From Paracoccus sp041927875 (lineage in GTDB: Bacteria; Pseudomonadota; Alphaproteobacteria; Rhodobacterales; Rhodobacteraceae), in NCBI RefSeq assembly GCF_041927875.1, contig NZ_JBHFHN010000003.1: a stretch of DNA of 64,000 nucleotides, one strand, 5' to 3'. The position numbers were made by a program, and so were the translations under genes. Below the pieces are notes generated by a model. The model did not search any database. It was not told the origin of the DNA and was given only the letters and a program-made list of their open reading frames with translations. How positions within the stretch are numbered: the first letter of the stretch is position 1; each line of letters starts with the position of its first letter. Below are positions 44,902-54,809 of this stretch, piece by piece.

Positions 44902-46104
44902 ATGGCCTTCCTGTCCGACACGCTGGCCCGCGTGAAGCCCTCGCCCACCATTGCCGTCACCAACAAGGCCCGCGAGCTGCAAGAGGCGGGGCGCGACGTC
45001 ATCGGCCTGGGCGCGGGCGAGCCCGATTTCGACACGCCCCAGCATATCAAGGATGCGGCCATCGCCGCGATCCAGGCGGGCAAGACGAAGTACACCGCAG
45101 TCGATGGCATCCCCGAGCTGAAAAAGGCGATCTGTGCCAAGTTCGCGCGCGAAAACGGGCTGACCTATACGCCCGCGCAGGTGACGGTCGGCACCGGTGG
45201 CAAGCAGGTGCTGTATAATGCGCTGATGGCCACGCTGAACCCCGGCGATGAGGTGATCATCCCGGCGCCCTATTGGGTCAGTTATCCCGACATGGTTCTG
45301 TTGGCCGGTGGCACGCCGGTCTTTGTCGAAGGGCCGATGCAGACCGGCTACAAGATCACCGCCGACCAGCTTGAGGCGGCGATCACGGAAAAGACCAAGT
45401 GGTTCATCTTCAACAGCCCCTCGAATCCTTCGGGCGCGGGCTATAGCCGCGATGAGCTGAAGGCGCTGACCGATGTGCTGATGCGCCACCCGCAGGTCTG
45501 GGTCATGTCGGACGACATGTACGAACATCTGACCTTCGGCGGTTTCCAGTTCGTTACCCCGGCGCAGGTCGAACCCGGCCTTTACGACCGCACGCTGACC
45601 TGCAACGGCGTCAGCAAGGCCTATGCGATGACCGGTTGGCGGATCGGCTATGCCGCCGGGCCAGAGGCGCTGATCAAGGCCATCGGCAAGGTGCAGTCGC
45701 AATCCACCTCGAACCCCTGTTCGATCAGCCAGCACGCCGCGGTGCAGGCGCTGAACGGGCCGCAGGATTACATCCGTGACAGCCGCGCGGCCTTTGAACG
45801 CCGCCGCGACCTGGTGGTGGCGGCGCTGAACGACTGCCCCGGCATCACTTGCCCGACGCCCGAGGGGGCCTTTTACGTCTACCCCTCGATCGCCGATCTG
45901 ATCGGCAAGACCTCGCCCAAGGGCGTGGCGATCACCGATGATGAGGTCTTCGCCACCGCTCTGCTGGAGGAGGAGGGCGTGGCCGTGGTGTTCGGCGCGG
46001 CCTTCGGCCTGTCGCCCAATTTCCGCATCAGCTATGCGACGTCGGACGCGGCCCTAACCGAGGCCTGCGCCCGGATCAAGCGGTTCTGCGAGGGCTGCCG
46101 CTAA
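44902..46104 (+). CDS. aspB: aspartate aminotransferase (class I PLP)
   Basis: A 400-aa aminotransferase of the AspB/AspC I-gamma type, common in alphaproteobacteria, interconverting aspartate and oxaloacetate and sometimes prephenate. It shows GAGEPDFDTP, the PLP-contacting NSPSNPSGAGY, and the PLP lysine in NGVSKAYAMTGWRIGYA. The Arg of FRISYATSD binds the substrate carboxylate. It is followed by a strong terminator shared with the convergent PRC-barrel gene. Confidence 0.95.
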   Translation: MAFLSDTLARVKPSPTIAVTNKARELQEAGRDVIGLGAGEPDFDTPQHIKDAAIAAIQAGKTKYTAVDGIPELKKAICAKFARENGLTYTPAQVTVGTGGKQVLYNALMATLNPGDEVIIPAPYWVSYPDMVLLAGGTPVFVEGPMQTGYKITADQLEAAITEKTKWFIFNSPSNPSGAGYSRDELKALTDVLMRHPQVWVMSDDMYEHLTFGGFQFVTPAQVEPGLYDRTLTCNGVSKAYAMTGWRIGYAAGPEALIKAIGKVQSQSTSNPCSISQHAAVQALNGPQDYIRDSRAAFERRRDLVVAALNDCPGITCPTPEGAFYVYPSIADLIGKTSPKGVAITDDEVFATALLEEEGVAVVFGAAFGLSPNFRISYATSDAALTEACARIKRFCEGCR

Positions 46105-46121
46105 GACTGGGACACATGCAA

Positions 46122-46147
46122 AAAGGGCGGCCCTGGGGCCGCCCTTT
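46122..46147. terminator. bidirectional intrinsic terminator
   Basis: An 11-bp perfect stem, AAAGGGCGGCC with GGCCGCCCTTT, around a CTGG loop. The A and T ends let it work in both directions: for aspB (ending 46104) and for the convergent PRC-barrel gene (ending 46166). Confidence 0.85.
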
Positions 46148-46165
46148 CCGCATCTGAATGATAGA

Positions 46166-46741
46166 TCAGTTCTTCACCACGTCCTTGTCGAACTCGGGCA
46201 GGGCCTTCAGTTCGTCCTGGGTGTAGTGGGTCGCGAAGAAGGTGTCGTCGCCGATGTGCATCATGCGCAGGGCGTTCGGGTCCAGAGCGACGCGCTTGGC
46301 GCCAATGCCCAGGAAGCCACCGATATCGACAACATAGCCGGTGATCTTGCCGTCGGCGTCGATCACGATGTCATCGATGTTGGCGATGTTCTTCCACTCG
46401 GCCGGACGCTCGGTGACGTTGGTGTAGGCGTCCCAGCTGGTGCCGGCGGGCTGTTCGGTGGTCCAGACGTTGCGGTCCATGATCCACGAACCCAGCATGT
46501 GCGTGGCTTCGGTCATCGGCGCAGCGGCAGCCTCGGTCGGGGCGACGACGGTTTCCGCGGGGGCCGCGTCGGTTGCGACACCGGTCATGCCGTCCATGCC
46601 TGCGGTGCCAGCGGTGCCTGCCATACCCGCCATGCCTTCCATGCCCGGCGCGGGCTGCTCAGTGGTGGTGGTCGCGGTCTGGGCGGTCGCCATACCAGCG
46701 ATCAGCGACAGGGCGGCGGCGGAAGCGAAAAACTTTTTCAT
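46166..46741 (-). CDS. secreted PRC-barrel domain protein with Met/Gly repeat
   Basis: A 191-aa protein: signal peptide (residues 1-20, ending ATAQ), a low-complexity Gly/Met/Ala region (GMEGMAGMAGTAGTAGMDGM, about residues 33-52), and a PRC-barrel-like domain at about 85-175 (IDDIVIDADGKITGYVVDIG, GIGAKRVALD). ggagaag precedes the ATG. Export suggests a periplasmic or surface role. Met-rich stretches can bind Cu(I), but nothing else here points to copper. Confidence 0.85.
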   Translation of the reverse strand: MKKFFASAAALSLIAGMATAQTATTTTEQPAPGMEGMAGMAGTAGTAGMDGMTGVATDAAPAETVVAPTEAAAAPMTEATHMLGSWIMDRNVWTTEQPAGTSWDAYTNVTERPAEWKNIANIDDIVIDADGKITGYVVDIGGFLGIGAKRVALDPNALRMMHIGDDTFFATHYTQDELKALPEFDKDVVKN

Positions 46742-46858
46742 GGTCTTCTCCTGTTGGTCGGGCGCGGTGGCGCCCGGCTTCGGGTGAACCGGCAGCGCCG
46801 GGACACCTTCACAACCTTCGGCCCTGATTTCAGTTCCAATTAAGCCGAGAGCGCCTGT

Positions 46859-47935
46859 TCACAGCCGCGTGATACGCCCCCCGACCAGCGGGCGCGCCAC
46901 GCCCGTGGTGCCGGGCGCGGTCAGCGGCAGACCCCGCGCCACACGCGCGGCAAGATAGGCGAAGGCCTGCGCCTCGATCAGGTTGCCGTCCAGCCCCATA
47001 TGCTCGACCGGCTGGACGGGGCAGGCACAGGCGGCGGCCAGCATCGCCATCAGCGTCGCGTTCAGCCGCCCGCCGCCACAGACATGGATCCGTTCGGGGC
47101 GTTCTGGCAGCAGATCCAGCCCCGCCGCGACCACTTGCGCGGCGGCCGCCGTCAGCGTGGCACAGGCATCGGCATCGACCAGGTCATCGACACGCAGCGC
47201 CTGCGCGAAACTGTCGCGATCCAGCGATTTCGGCGCGGGGGCGGCAAAGAACGGATGCGTCAGGAAATCGGCCACGCGCACCGCATCGGCCACCCCCTGC
47301 GCGGCCAATGCGCCGCCGGTGTCGCAATCAAGGCCTCGCCGCGCCATCATCAGATCGTTGATCGGCGCATTGGCCGGGCCGGTGTCGAAGGCCAGACAGG
47401 CCCCCGGCGCCGCGGGATCGTCGATGCGTGGATCTGCCCATGTCAGATTGCCAACCCCGCCGAGGTTCAGAAACACCACCGGCGCGCCCGCCCCCAGATG
47501 CCGGGCCAAAGCGTGATGGAAGAACGGCACCAGCGGCGCCCCCTGCCCGCCCGCCGCAACATCCGCGCTGCGGAAATCCCAGGCGACGGGGCGGTTCAGC
47601 GCCCGCGCCAATCGCGCGCCATCACCCGCCTGATGGGTGCCGCGCCCGCCTGGATCATGTGCCAGCGTCTGTCCGTGAAAGCCGATCAGCGCGGCCTCGG
47701 GAAAGTCCGCCAGCAGCGCCAGATGGGCATCTTCGACCACCCGCGCGGCGCCGCTGACCCCCGCCTCGCCCGGCCAGCGGCCAAGCGCGGCGCGCAGAAT
47801 GTCACGCTCATGCCCGGAAAACGCGCGATAGGCGCTGCGCCCAAAGCCGCCGATCGCCACGCCATCGGTCTGGATCAGCGCCACATCGACCCCATCCAGC
47901 GACGTGCCCGACATGCATCCTGCCACCCAGTCCAT
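46859..47935 (-). CDS. anmK: anhydro-N-acetylmuramic acid kinase
   Basis: A 358-aa kinase of cell-wall recycling that converts anhydroMurNAc to MurNAc 6-phosphate. The N-terminal CMSGTSLDGVDVALI and the FHGQTLAHDP, NLGGVGNLT, DTGPANAPIND and CGGGRLN motifs are intact. The start at 47935 is preferred because gaaaggg lies 5 bases upstream; an in-frame ATG at 47953 has no site. It is divergent from tyrS, 78 bp apart, an arrangement seen in many Rhodobacteraceae. Confidence 0.94.
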   Translation of the reverse strand: MDWVAGCMSGTSLDGVDVALIQTDGVAIGGFGRSAYRAFSGHERDILRAALGRWPGEAGVSGAARVVEDAHLALLADFPEAALIGFHGQTLAHDPGGRGTHQAGDGARLARALNRPVAWDFRSADVAAGGQGAPLVPFFHHALARHLGAGAPVVFLNLGGVGNLTWADPRIDDPAAPGACLAFDTGPANAPINDLMMARRGLDCDTGGALAAQGVADAVRVADFLTHPFFAAPAPKSLDRDSFAQALRVDDLVDADACATLTAAAAQVVAAGLDLLPERPERIHVCGGGRLNATLMAMLAAACACPVQPVEHMGLDGNLIEAQAFAYLAARVARGLPLTAPGTTGVARPLVGGRITRL

Positions 47936-48013
47936 CGCTTTCCCTTTCGCCATCGTGCCGCTATAGGCATTTGGACCGTGGCACAGGGCCACGGCAAGAC
48001 CCGGAGTGCGGCC

Positions 48014-49264
48014 ATGACCTATCATCCCAAATCCGACTTCCTGCGCGTGATGATCGAGCGCGGCTATCTGGCCGACTGCACCGATTATCAGGGGCTGGAC
48101 GAGGTTCTGGCGAAGGGCGTGACCCCGGCCTATATCGGATATGACGCAACGGCGGCCAGCCTGCATGTCGGCCATCTGCTGAACATCATGATGTTGCGGT
48201 GGCTGCAAAAGACCGGGCACAAGCCGATCACGCTGATGGGTGGCGGCACGACGAAAGTGGGCGACCCGTCGTTCCGCAGCGAGGAACGCCCGCTGCTGAC
48301 GCCCGACAAGATCGACGAAAACATCGCCGGGATGAAGCGGGTCTTCGCGCGCTATCTGTCCTATGGCGAGGGCGCGACCGATGCGGTGATGCTGAACAAT
48401 GCCGAATGGCTGGACGGGCTGAACTATCTTGAGTTCCTGCGCGACATCGGCCGTCATTTCAGCGTCAACCGGATGCTGAGCTTTGAATCCGTCAAGTCGC
48501 GGCTGGATCGGGAACAATCGCTGAGCTTCCTTGAGTTCAATTACATGATCCTGCAAGCCTATGACTTTCTGGAACTGTATCGCCGCCATGGCTGCCGGTT
48601 GCAGATGGGCGGGTCGGACCAGTGGGGCAATATCGTCAACGGCATCGACCTGACCCGCCGGGTGGTCGAGGGCGAGATCTTTGGCCTGACCAGCCCGCTG
48701 CTGACCACCAGCGACGGGCGCAAGATGGGCAAGTCGGCGGGCGGCGCGGTCTGGCTGAATGGCGACATGCTGTCGCCGTTCGAGTTCTGGCAGTTCTGGC
48801 GCAACACCACCGATGCCGATGTGGGCCGGTTCCTGAAGCTTTACACCGAACTGCCGGTCGAGGAATGCAACCGGCTGGGCGCGCTGTCGGGGGCCGAGAT
48901 CAACGAGGCCAAGGTGATCCTGGCCAATCAGGTCACCGCGCTTTTGCATGGCGATGAGGCCGCCCAGGCCGCCGAGGCAACCGCCCGCGCCGTCTTTGCC
49001 GAAGGCGGTGCCGGGGGCGCGTTGGACAGCGTGACGCTGGCCGCGACCGATCTGGGTGACGGCCTGTCGGCGGTGCAATTGCTGGTGCGCACCGGGCTGG
49101 CACCTTCCGGGAAAGAGGCGAAACGACTGATCGCCGAGGGCGGGCTGCGGCTGAACAACGAGGCCGTGGCCGATGGCAATCTGCTGATCGACGCCGCGAT
49201 GATCGGCGAGGGGCTTAAGGTCTCGATCGGCAAGAAAAAGCACAAGATGGTGGTGCTGGGCTGA
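48014..49264 (+). CDS. tyrS: tyrosyl-tRNA synthetase
   Basis: A 416-aa class I synthetase charging tRNA-Tyr. The HIGH motif reads HVGH (near residue 51), the KMSKS motif reads KMGKS (near 236), and the tyrosine pocket contains MGGSDQWGNI. An S4 RNA-binding domain forms the last 65 residues (SGKEAKRLIAEGGLRLNN). It is divergent from anmK. A dispersed repeat and a terminator follow. Confidence 0.97.
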   Translation: MTYHPKSDFLRVMIERGYLADCTDYQGLDEVLAKGVTPAYIGYDATAASLHVGHLLNIMMLRWLQKTGHKPITLMGGGTTKVGDPSFRSEERPLLTPDKIDENIAGMKRVFARYLSYGEGATDAVMLNNAEWLDGLNYLEFLRDIGRHFSVNRMLSFESVKSRLDREQSLSFLEFNYMILQAYDFLELYRRHGCRLQMGGSDQWGNIVNGIDLTRRVVEGEIFGLTSPLLTTSDGRKMGKSAGGAVWLNGDMLSPFEFWQFWRNTTDADVGRFLKLYTELPVEECNRLGALSGAEINEAKVILANQVTALLHGDEAAQAAEATARAVFAEGGAGGALDSVTLAATDLGDGLSAVQLLVRTGLAPSGKEAKRLIAEGGLRLNNEAVADGNLLIDAAMIGEGLKVSIGKKKHKMVVLG

Positions 49265-49289
49265 TACCGGCCACCTGCGGGGGTGGCGG

Positions 49290-49330
49290 CTGCGGACGCT
49301 CCGCGGGGGATATCTTTGCAAAGAAGAAAG
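49290..49330 (+). repeat. dispersed short intergenic repeat, copy 4
   Basis: ggacgctccgcgggggatat followed by ctttgcaaagaagaaag. Shares the ctccg-c-gggatatct core and the aagaagaa tail with copies 1-3. Confidence 0.6.
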
Positions 49331-49354
49331 GGCGGCTTTGCGGGGCCGCCCTTT
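49327..49354. terminator. bidirectional intrinsic terminator
   Basis: AAAGGGCGGC pairs with GCCGCCCTTT (10 bp) around tttgcggg. It lies between the convergent tyrS and DUF3445 ends, its 5' arm made of the last bases of repeat copy 4. Confidence 0.8.
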
Positions 49355-49358
49355 GTCG

Positions 49359-50147
49359 TCATGCGGCGTCGCGGATCGGGAACTCGGCCAGGGTGGCCGC
49401 CTGATCCGGCGTCAGATCGGCGGGGTCGATCACGCTGGTATGGATCGAGAACACGACAGCGCCGGTCTGCGGCAGGCGAAACAGGCACTGACGTTCGACG
49501 CGAATGAAGGGCAGCGGGCCTTCGGGGGCGCGACCCTGTGCCTCGGTTCTTGGGTTGTGAAGGGGGGCGTTTGAATGATGCGCCGTGCCGCGCATCAGGC
49601 CGATGCCGGGACGCACACCGTCCAGCAGGCGCTGGACGCGGGCACCGATGTCGGGCGTATAGCTGGCGACCGGGCGGTGGATCGCCATCATCGGTCGGGC
49701 CATTTTCTCGGCCAGCGTCCAGCCCGCCGGAAAGCACAGGATGGCTCCGGTCAGCACATGTTCGCCCGCGCCGCCGGGCTGCATCAGGCAGAAATCCTCG
49801 GCGCAAAGCTGGCCCAGGCTGCGCAGGGGCTGGGCGGGGTCCAGCGTGACCGAGGCACCATCGGGGCGGGTGATCTTTTCGCCTTGGATCTGGTGGCCAA
49901 GCGCGGGCAACAAAGGCAGCACCATCGCCAGCAGCTCATCCGCCGCCGGGCGCGCCTGGGGCGTCAGCGCGTGAACCCGGTCGGGCGTGGTGTCGATCAG
50001 CCGATCGCGCAGGCCCATCTGCGCGCCATAGGCGTCATCGACCAGCAGCCAATCCTGCGGCGCAACCGGGATCGTGCCCGGCATCCGCCGCGTGCGCGGA
50101 TCGTGCCAGGGCGCAAAGGCCAGATGCTTTTGGCGAATGTCGCTCAT
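49359..50147 (-). CDS. DUF3445 (heme-dependent oxidative N-demethylase-like) protein
   Basis: A 262-aa protein of the DUF3445 family. Members include the alpha subunit of heme-dependent oxidative N-demethylase, which demethylates dimethylamine. Typical are the region ALCFPAGWTLAEKM-like segment (AILCFPAGWTLAEKMARPM), HRPVASYTPDIG and NAPLHNPR. The start at 50147 has aaagggga about 6 bases upstream; the frame is open to 50303. No beta/gamma flavoprotein partners are adjacent, so its activity is uncertain. Confidence 0.8.
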   Translation of the reverse strand: MSDIRQKHLAFAPWHDPRTRRMPGTIPVAPQDWLLVDDAYGAQMGLRDRLIDTTPDRVHALTPQARPAADELLAMVLPLLPALGHQIQGEKITRPDGASVTLDPAQPLRSLGQLCAEDFCLMQPGGAGEHVLTGAILCFPAGWTLAEKMARPMMAIHRPVASYTPDIGARVQRLLDGVRPGIGLMRGTAHHSNAPLHNPRTEAQGRAPEGPLPFIRVERQCLFRLPQTGAVVFSIHTSVIDPADLTPDQAATLAEFPIRDAA

Positions 50148-50257
50148 CCCCGTCCCCTTTGGATCAGTTGCGCCGAAATCCCGCCGCCTCGCAAGCCCCC
50201 GGCCATTGCCCGATGGCCGACCAGCCGCTAAAGCCGTTGCAATCACAGGAGGCCCCG

Positions 50258-51562
50258 ATGATCCCGCGCTATGCCCGCCCGCAGATGACCGCCATCTGGT
50301 CACCCGAAACCAAGTTCCGCATCTGGTATGAGATCGAGGCCCATGCCTGCGACGCCCAGGCCGATCTGGGCGTCATCCCGCGCGAAAACGCCGAGGCCGT
50401 CTGGCGGGCGAAGGATGTGCAGTTCGACGTGGCGCGCATCGACGAGATCGAGGCGGTGACCAAGCATGATGTGATCGCCTTTCTGACCCATCTGGCCGAA
50501 CATATCGGCAGCGACCAGGCGCGCTTCGTGCATCAGGGTATGACCAGTTCCGACGTGCTGGACACCACGCTGAACGTGCAACTGGTGCGCGCCGCCGACA
50601 TCCTGATCGAGGACATGGACAAGGTTCTGGCCGCGCTGAAGCGCCGCGCGCACGAGCACAAGGACACCGTGCGCATCGGCCGCAGCCATGGCATCCACGC
50701 CGAGCCGACCACCATGGGTCTGACCTTCGCGCGCTTTTACGCCGAAATGGCGCGCGGTCGGGCGCGCCTGCTGAACGCCCGCGACGAGGTGGCGACCGGC
50801 GCGATTTCCGGCGCGGTCGGCACCTTCGCCAATATCGACCCGGCGGTCGAGGAGCATGTCTGCGCGCAAATGGGCCTGCGCCCCGAGCCGATCAGCACCC
50901 AGGTGATCCCGCGCGACCGCCATGCAATGTTCTTTGCCACGCTTGGGGTGATCGCCAGCAGCATTGAAAACATCGCCATCGAAATCCGCCACATGCAGCG
51001 CACCGAAGTACTGGAGGCCGAAGAGTTCTTCAGCCCTGGCCAAAAGGGATCGTCGGCGATGCCGCACAAGCGCAACCCGGTGCTGACCGAAAACCTGACC
51101 GGTCTGGCGCGGCTGGTGCGGATGTGCGTGGTGCCCGCGATGGAGAATGTCGCGCTGTGGCACGAACGCGACATCAGCCATTCCAGCGTCGAACGCGGCA
51201 TCGCGCCGGATGCCACGATTACGCTGGATTTCGCGCTGAACCGGCTGGCGGGGGTCATCGACAAGCTGGTGATCTATCCCGATAACATGCTGAAGAACAT
51301 GAACAAGTTCCGCGGTCTGGTGATGAGCCAGCGGGTGCTTCTGGCGCTGACGCAGGCCGGCGTATCGCGCGAGGATGCTTACCGGCTGGTGCAGCGCAAT
51401 GCGATGAAGGTTTGGGAACAGGGTGCCGATTTCAAGACCGAGCTGCTGGCCGATGCCGAGGTGACGGCGGCGCTTAGCCCCGCCGAGATCGAGGAAAAGT
51501 TCGACCTTGGTTATCACACCAAGCATGTCGACACGATCTTTGCGCGGGTTTTTAACGACTGA
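50258..51562 (+). CDS. purB: adenylosuccinate lyase
   Basis: A 434-aa fumarase/aspartase-superfamily enzyme acting twice in purine synthesis (SAICAR to AICAR, adenylosuccinate to AMP). The superfamily signature is SSAMPHKRNP (near residue 265), and HQGMTSSDVLDTT and GRSHGIHAEPTTMG supply other active-site residues. caggagg lies 6 bases before ATG 50258. It is divergent from DUF3445 and followed at 78 bp by fliG. Confidence 0.97.
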   Translation: MIPRYARPQMTAIWSPETKFRIWYEIEAHACDAQADLGVIPRENAEAVWRAKDVQFDVARIDEIEAVTKHDVIAFLTHLAEHIGSDQARFVHQGMTSSDVLDTTLNVQLVRAADILIEDMDKVLAALKRRAHEHKDTVRIGRSHGIHAEPTTMGLTFARFYAEMARGRARLLNARDEVATGAISGAVGTFANIDPAVEEHVCAQMGLRPEPISTQVIPRDRHAMFFATLGVIASSIENIAIEIRHMQRTEVLEAEEFFSPGQKGSSAMPHKRNPVLTENLTGLARLVRMCVVPAMENVALWHERDISHSSVERGIAPDATITLDFALNRLAGVIDKLVIYPDNMLKNMNKFRGLVMSQRVLLALTQAGVSREDAYRLVQRNAMKVWEQGADFKTELLADAEVTAALSPAEIEEKFDLGYHTKHVDTIFARVFND

Positions 51563-51640
51563 TCGGTTCTTTACCCGCCCTTAACCCCGTCCTGCCATCT
51601 TGCCGCGAACGCGCAGGTGAAAGGGCGGGCGGTGGCGCTG

Positions 51641-52660
51641 ATGTCTTCATCCCTTGGCGGGCTTCCCGGCCCGCTGACGCAACGACAGAAGGTGGCGATC
51701 ATCGTCCGCCTTCTGGCGGCGGAGGGGGCTGACCTGCCACTGTCGGATCTGCCCGCCGACATGCAGGAAGCGATCACCGAATCGATCGCCGGGATGGAGC
51801 CGATCGACCGCGATACACTGGATCACGTCGTGCATGAGTTCTGCACCCTGATCGAGGGGATCGGCCTTGCCTTCCCCGAGGGGCTTGGCGGCGCGCTTGA
51901 CCTGCTTGAGGGGCATCTGTCGCGCGAAGCAGCCGGGCGGTTGCGGCGCATGGCGGGGGCCAGCTCGGGCGGCGACCCTTGGGAACGGGTCACCGGCCTG
52001 TCAGCCGAGGCGCTGCTGCCCGTGGCGCAGAACGAAAGCGTCGAGATTGCGGCGGTGATGGTCTCCAAGGTTGCCGTGTCAAAGGCCGCCGACATCCTTG
52101 GGCGGCTGCCGCAGGAACGGGCGCGGGCGGTGGCCTATGCGGTGTCGCTGACCTCGAACATCGCGCCGGAAACCGTGCGCCGCATCGGCCTTGCGCTTGC
52201 GCATCAACTGGATGCGGCGCCGGTGCGCGCCTTTGACACCGGCCCGGTCGAGCGTGTCGGCGCGATCCTGAACTATTCCCCCGCCAATACCCGTGACGCG
52301 GTGCTGTCCGGTCTGGAACAGGATGATGCCGATTTCGCGGCCGAGGTGAAGAAGGCGATCTTCACCTTTACCAACATCCCGGTCCGCATCGATCCGCGCG
52401 ACATCCCGAAAATCCTGCGCGAGATCGACCAGACCGCCCTGCTCAAGGCGCTTGCCGGGGCCAAGGGCAAGGATGCCGAAGCCGCGGAGTTCATCCTTGG
52501 CTGCATGTCGCAACGCATGGCCGCCACCCTGCGCGAGGAGATGGGCAACCTTGGCAAGTTGAAGGACAAGGACATCGAAGAGGCGATGGCAGGCGTCGTC
52601 ACCACGATCCGTCAGATGGAGGCGGCCGGCGAGATATTCCTGATCGCCGGTGAGGACTGA
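51641..52660 (+). CDS. fliG: flagellar motor switch protein FliG (isolated gene)
   Basis: A 339-aa FliG-like protein. The N-terminal domain starts LTQRQKVAIIVRLL; the middle domain lacks the usual EHPQ motif (ESVEIAAVM in its place); the C-terminal torque domain is recognisable (KKAIFTFTNI, RIDPRDIPKILREID, GCMSQRMAATLREEM, AGEI). FliG forms the cytoplasmic switch ring of the flagellar motor. Starts at ATG 51641 or GTG 51632 (better spaced from aaaggg) are both possible. No other flagellar gene lies within the window, so it is an orphan copy of uncertain role. Confidence 0.88.
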   Translation: MSSSLGGLPGPLTQRQKVAIIVRLLAAEGADLPLSDLPADMQEAITESIAGMEPIDRDTLDHVVHEFCTLIEGIGLAFPEGLGGALDLLEGHLSREAAGRLRRMAGASSGGDPWERVTGLSAEALLPVAQNESVEIAAVMVSKVAVSKAADILGRLPQERARAVAYAVSLTSNIAPETVRRIGLALAHQLDAAPVRAFDTGPVERVGAILNYSPANTRDAVLSGLEQDDADFAAEVKKAIFTFTNIPVRIDPRDIPKILREIDQTALLKALAGAKGKDAEAAEFILGCMSQRMAATLREEMGNLGKLKDKDIEEAMAGVVTTIRQMEAAGEIFLIAGED

Positions 52661-52663
52661 CGC

Positions 52664-53160
52664 GTGCAGGCTCTGCCATTAGCCAGGCACTGTCAGACCA
52701 GGTCGCTGGCCGATGGACCGCACAGTCGGGCCACGCACGGCGATTGGAATCGTTTCCGTGGGTGGCGGCGCAGCGCCTCAGCCTGGAACGAACATGCCCA
52801 ACAGAAGGGCGACCCTTGCGCGTGCGACAGGTAACAGCGGCGGCGAAGGGCATGCACGGGAAACGCGCCACAGATCGAAGGTGCCGATGCTGGTAACAGG
52901 CAAGCACCGTCAGACCCGCTTTCTGACTGATAGGCCGCACATTCGGGCCACGCACGGCGATGGGGATCGTTTCCGTGGGTGGCGGAGCAGCGCCTCAGCC
53001 TGGAATGAACATGCCCAACAGAAGGGCGACCCCTGGCGCGTGCGACGCGTAGCAGCGGGGGCGCCAGGCGTGCACGGGCAACGCTCTACAGATCGAAGGT
53101 GCGGTTTCTGGTGTCAGGCGCGCCGCGTCACACCCGTTCAGGGAGTGCGATGTCGATTGC
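52664..53160 (+). repeat. 217-bp direct tandem repeat with partial third copy
   Basis: Copy 1 covers about 52664-52880, copy 2 about 52881-53098, and a partial copy 53099-53160. The most conserved part is gggccacgcacggcgat (52728 and 52945) through cgtttccgtgggtggcgg and gaacatgcccaacagaaggg to cagatcgaaggtg (spacing 217-218). Not coding in any consistent frame. It lies between fliG and the small gene before gap. Confidence 0.85.
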
Positions 53161-53476
53161 ACCTATGGCGTCCGGATCCGGCCACTGCGTCACATGACCA
53201 CCAAGCCCCCCGGTCGGGCGCGGCACGATGGCGCGACAAGCGGCGCCCTTGCGGCGAACCAAGACCGGCCCCTGCGCCCTCACTGCGATCAGCAGCAGCG
53301 GCAGCGCCTTTGCCCGGACAGTCCCACGACAGAACCACCCTCGGCGCGGACCGGGATGTGGCACCGCACTGGCCCCGATCACGGCGGCCCCTGCCGCGCT
53401 CATCTGGCTTGGCCCGCGCCCCGTGCTCGGTTATCACCCGGGCCAGACCTGCGCCGCAACCAAAGGATCGGCCGCC
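53161..53476. other. gene-free stretch
   Basis: About 315 bases after the tandem repeats without a convincing gene on either strand; the open frames are Arg/Pro-rich shadows. Its right end holds the ribosome binding site (aaagga) of the small membrane protein gene. Confidence 0.4.
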
Positions 53477-53620
53477 ATGACCAACCGCCTGGCCCTTGTG
53501 CTGCTTGTCACGATTCTGGCCTTGATCGTGGCGGACCTTGCGCTGAACCAAGGCCGCGGCACCTTCTTCATGCTGAAACGGACCGACCGTTTCATCGAAT
53601 ATCTGGCCTTCTGGCGCTGA
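53477..53620 (+). CDS. small single-span membrane protein
   Basis: A 47-aa protein: hydrophobic residues 4-22 (RLALVLLVTILALIVADLAL) followed by a short amphipathic tail with FFMLKRTDRFIEYLAFWR. aaagga lies 9 bases before the ATG. The clean membrane segment, good start and position 135 bp before gap on the same strand support a real gene, but no family is recognised. Confidence 0.72.
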   Translation: MTNRLALVLLVTILALIVADLALNQGRGTFFMLKRTDRFIEYLAFWR

Positions 53621-53755
53621 CACCCCCCCGATTTTGGTCGCAACTGGGCGACGTTGGCGCGAACAGCCGTTGCCTTTTGTCAGGATTTCCCCATGGTGAC
53701 CGGCGACGGTGGCGCCCTGCCGCGCCGCCCTGCCCTTGTCAGACAGGAGGACTTC

Positions 53756-54757
<1,002 letters not shown>

Positions 54758-54780
54758 GATCGGCAAACCAGCACGAAAGG

Positions 54781-54809
54781 GGCCGGGCGCGTCGTTGCCC
54801 GGCCTTTTT
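54781..54809 (+). terminator. intrinsic terminator of gap
   Basis: GGCCGGGC pairs with GCCCGGCC (8 bp) around an 8-base loop, followed by TTTTT at 54805-54809. Confidence 0.88.

Noticed and set aside
46859..49321. Long frame reading through anmK into the region opposite tyrS
   Set aside because: Only the part up to 47935 is AnmK; the upstream part is antisense to tyrS and lacks a start site.
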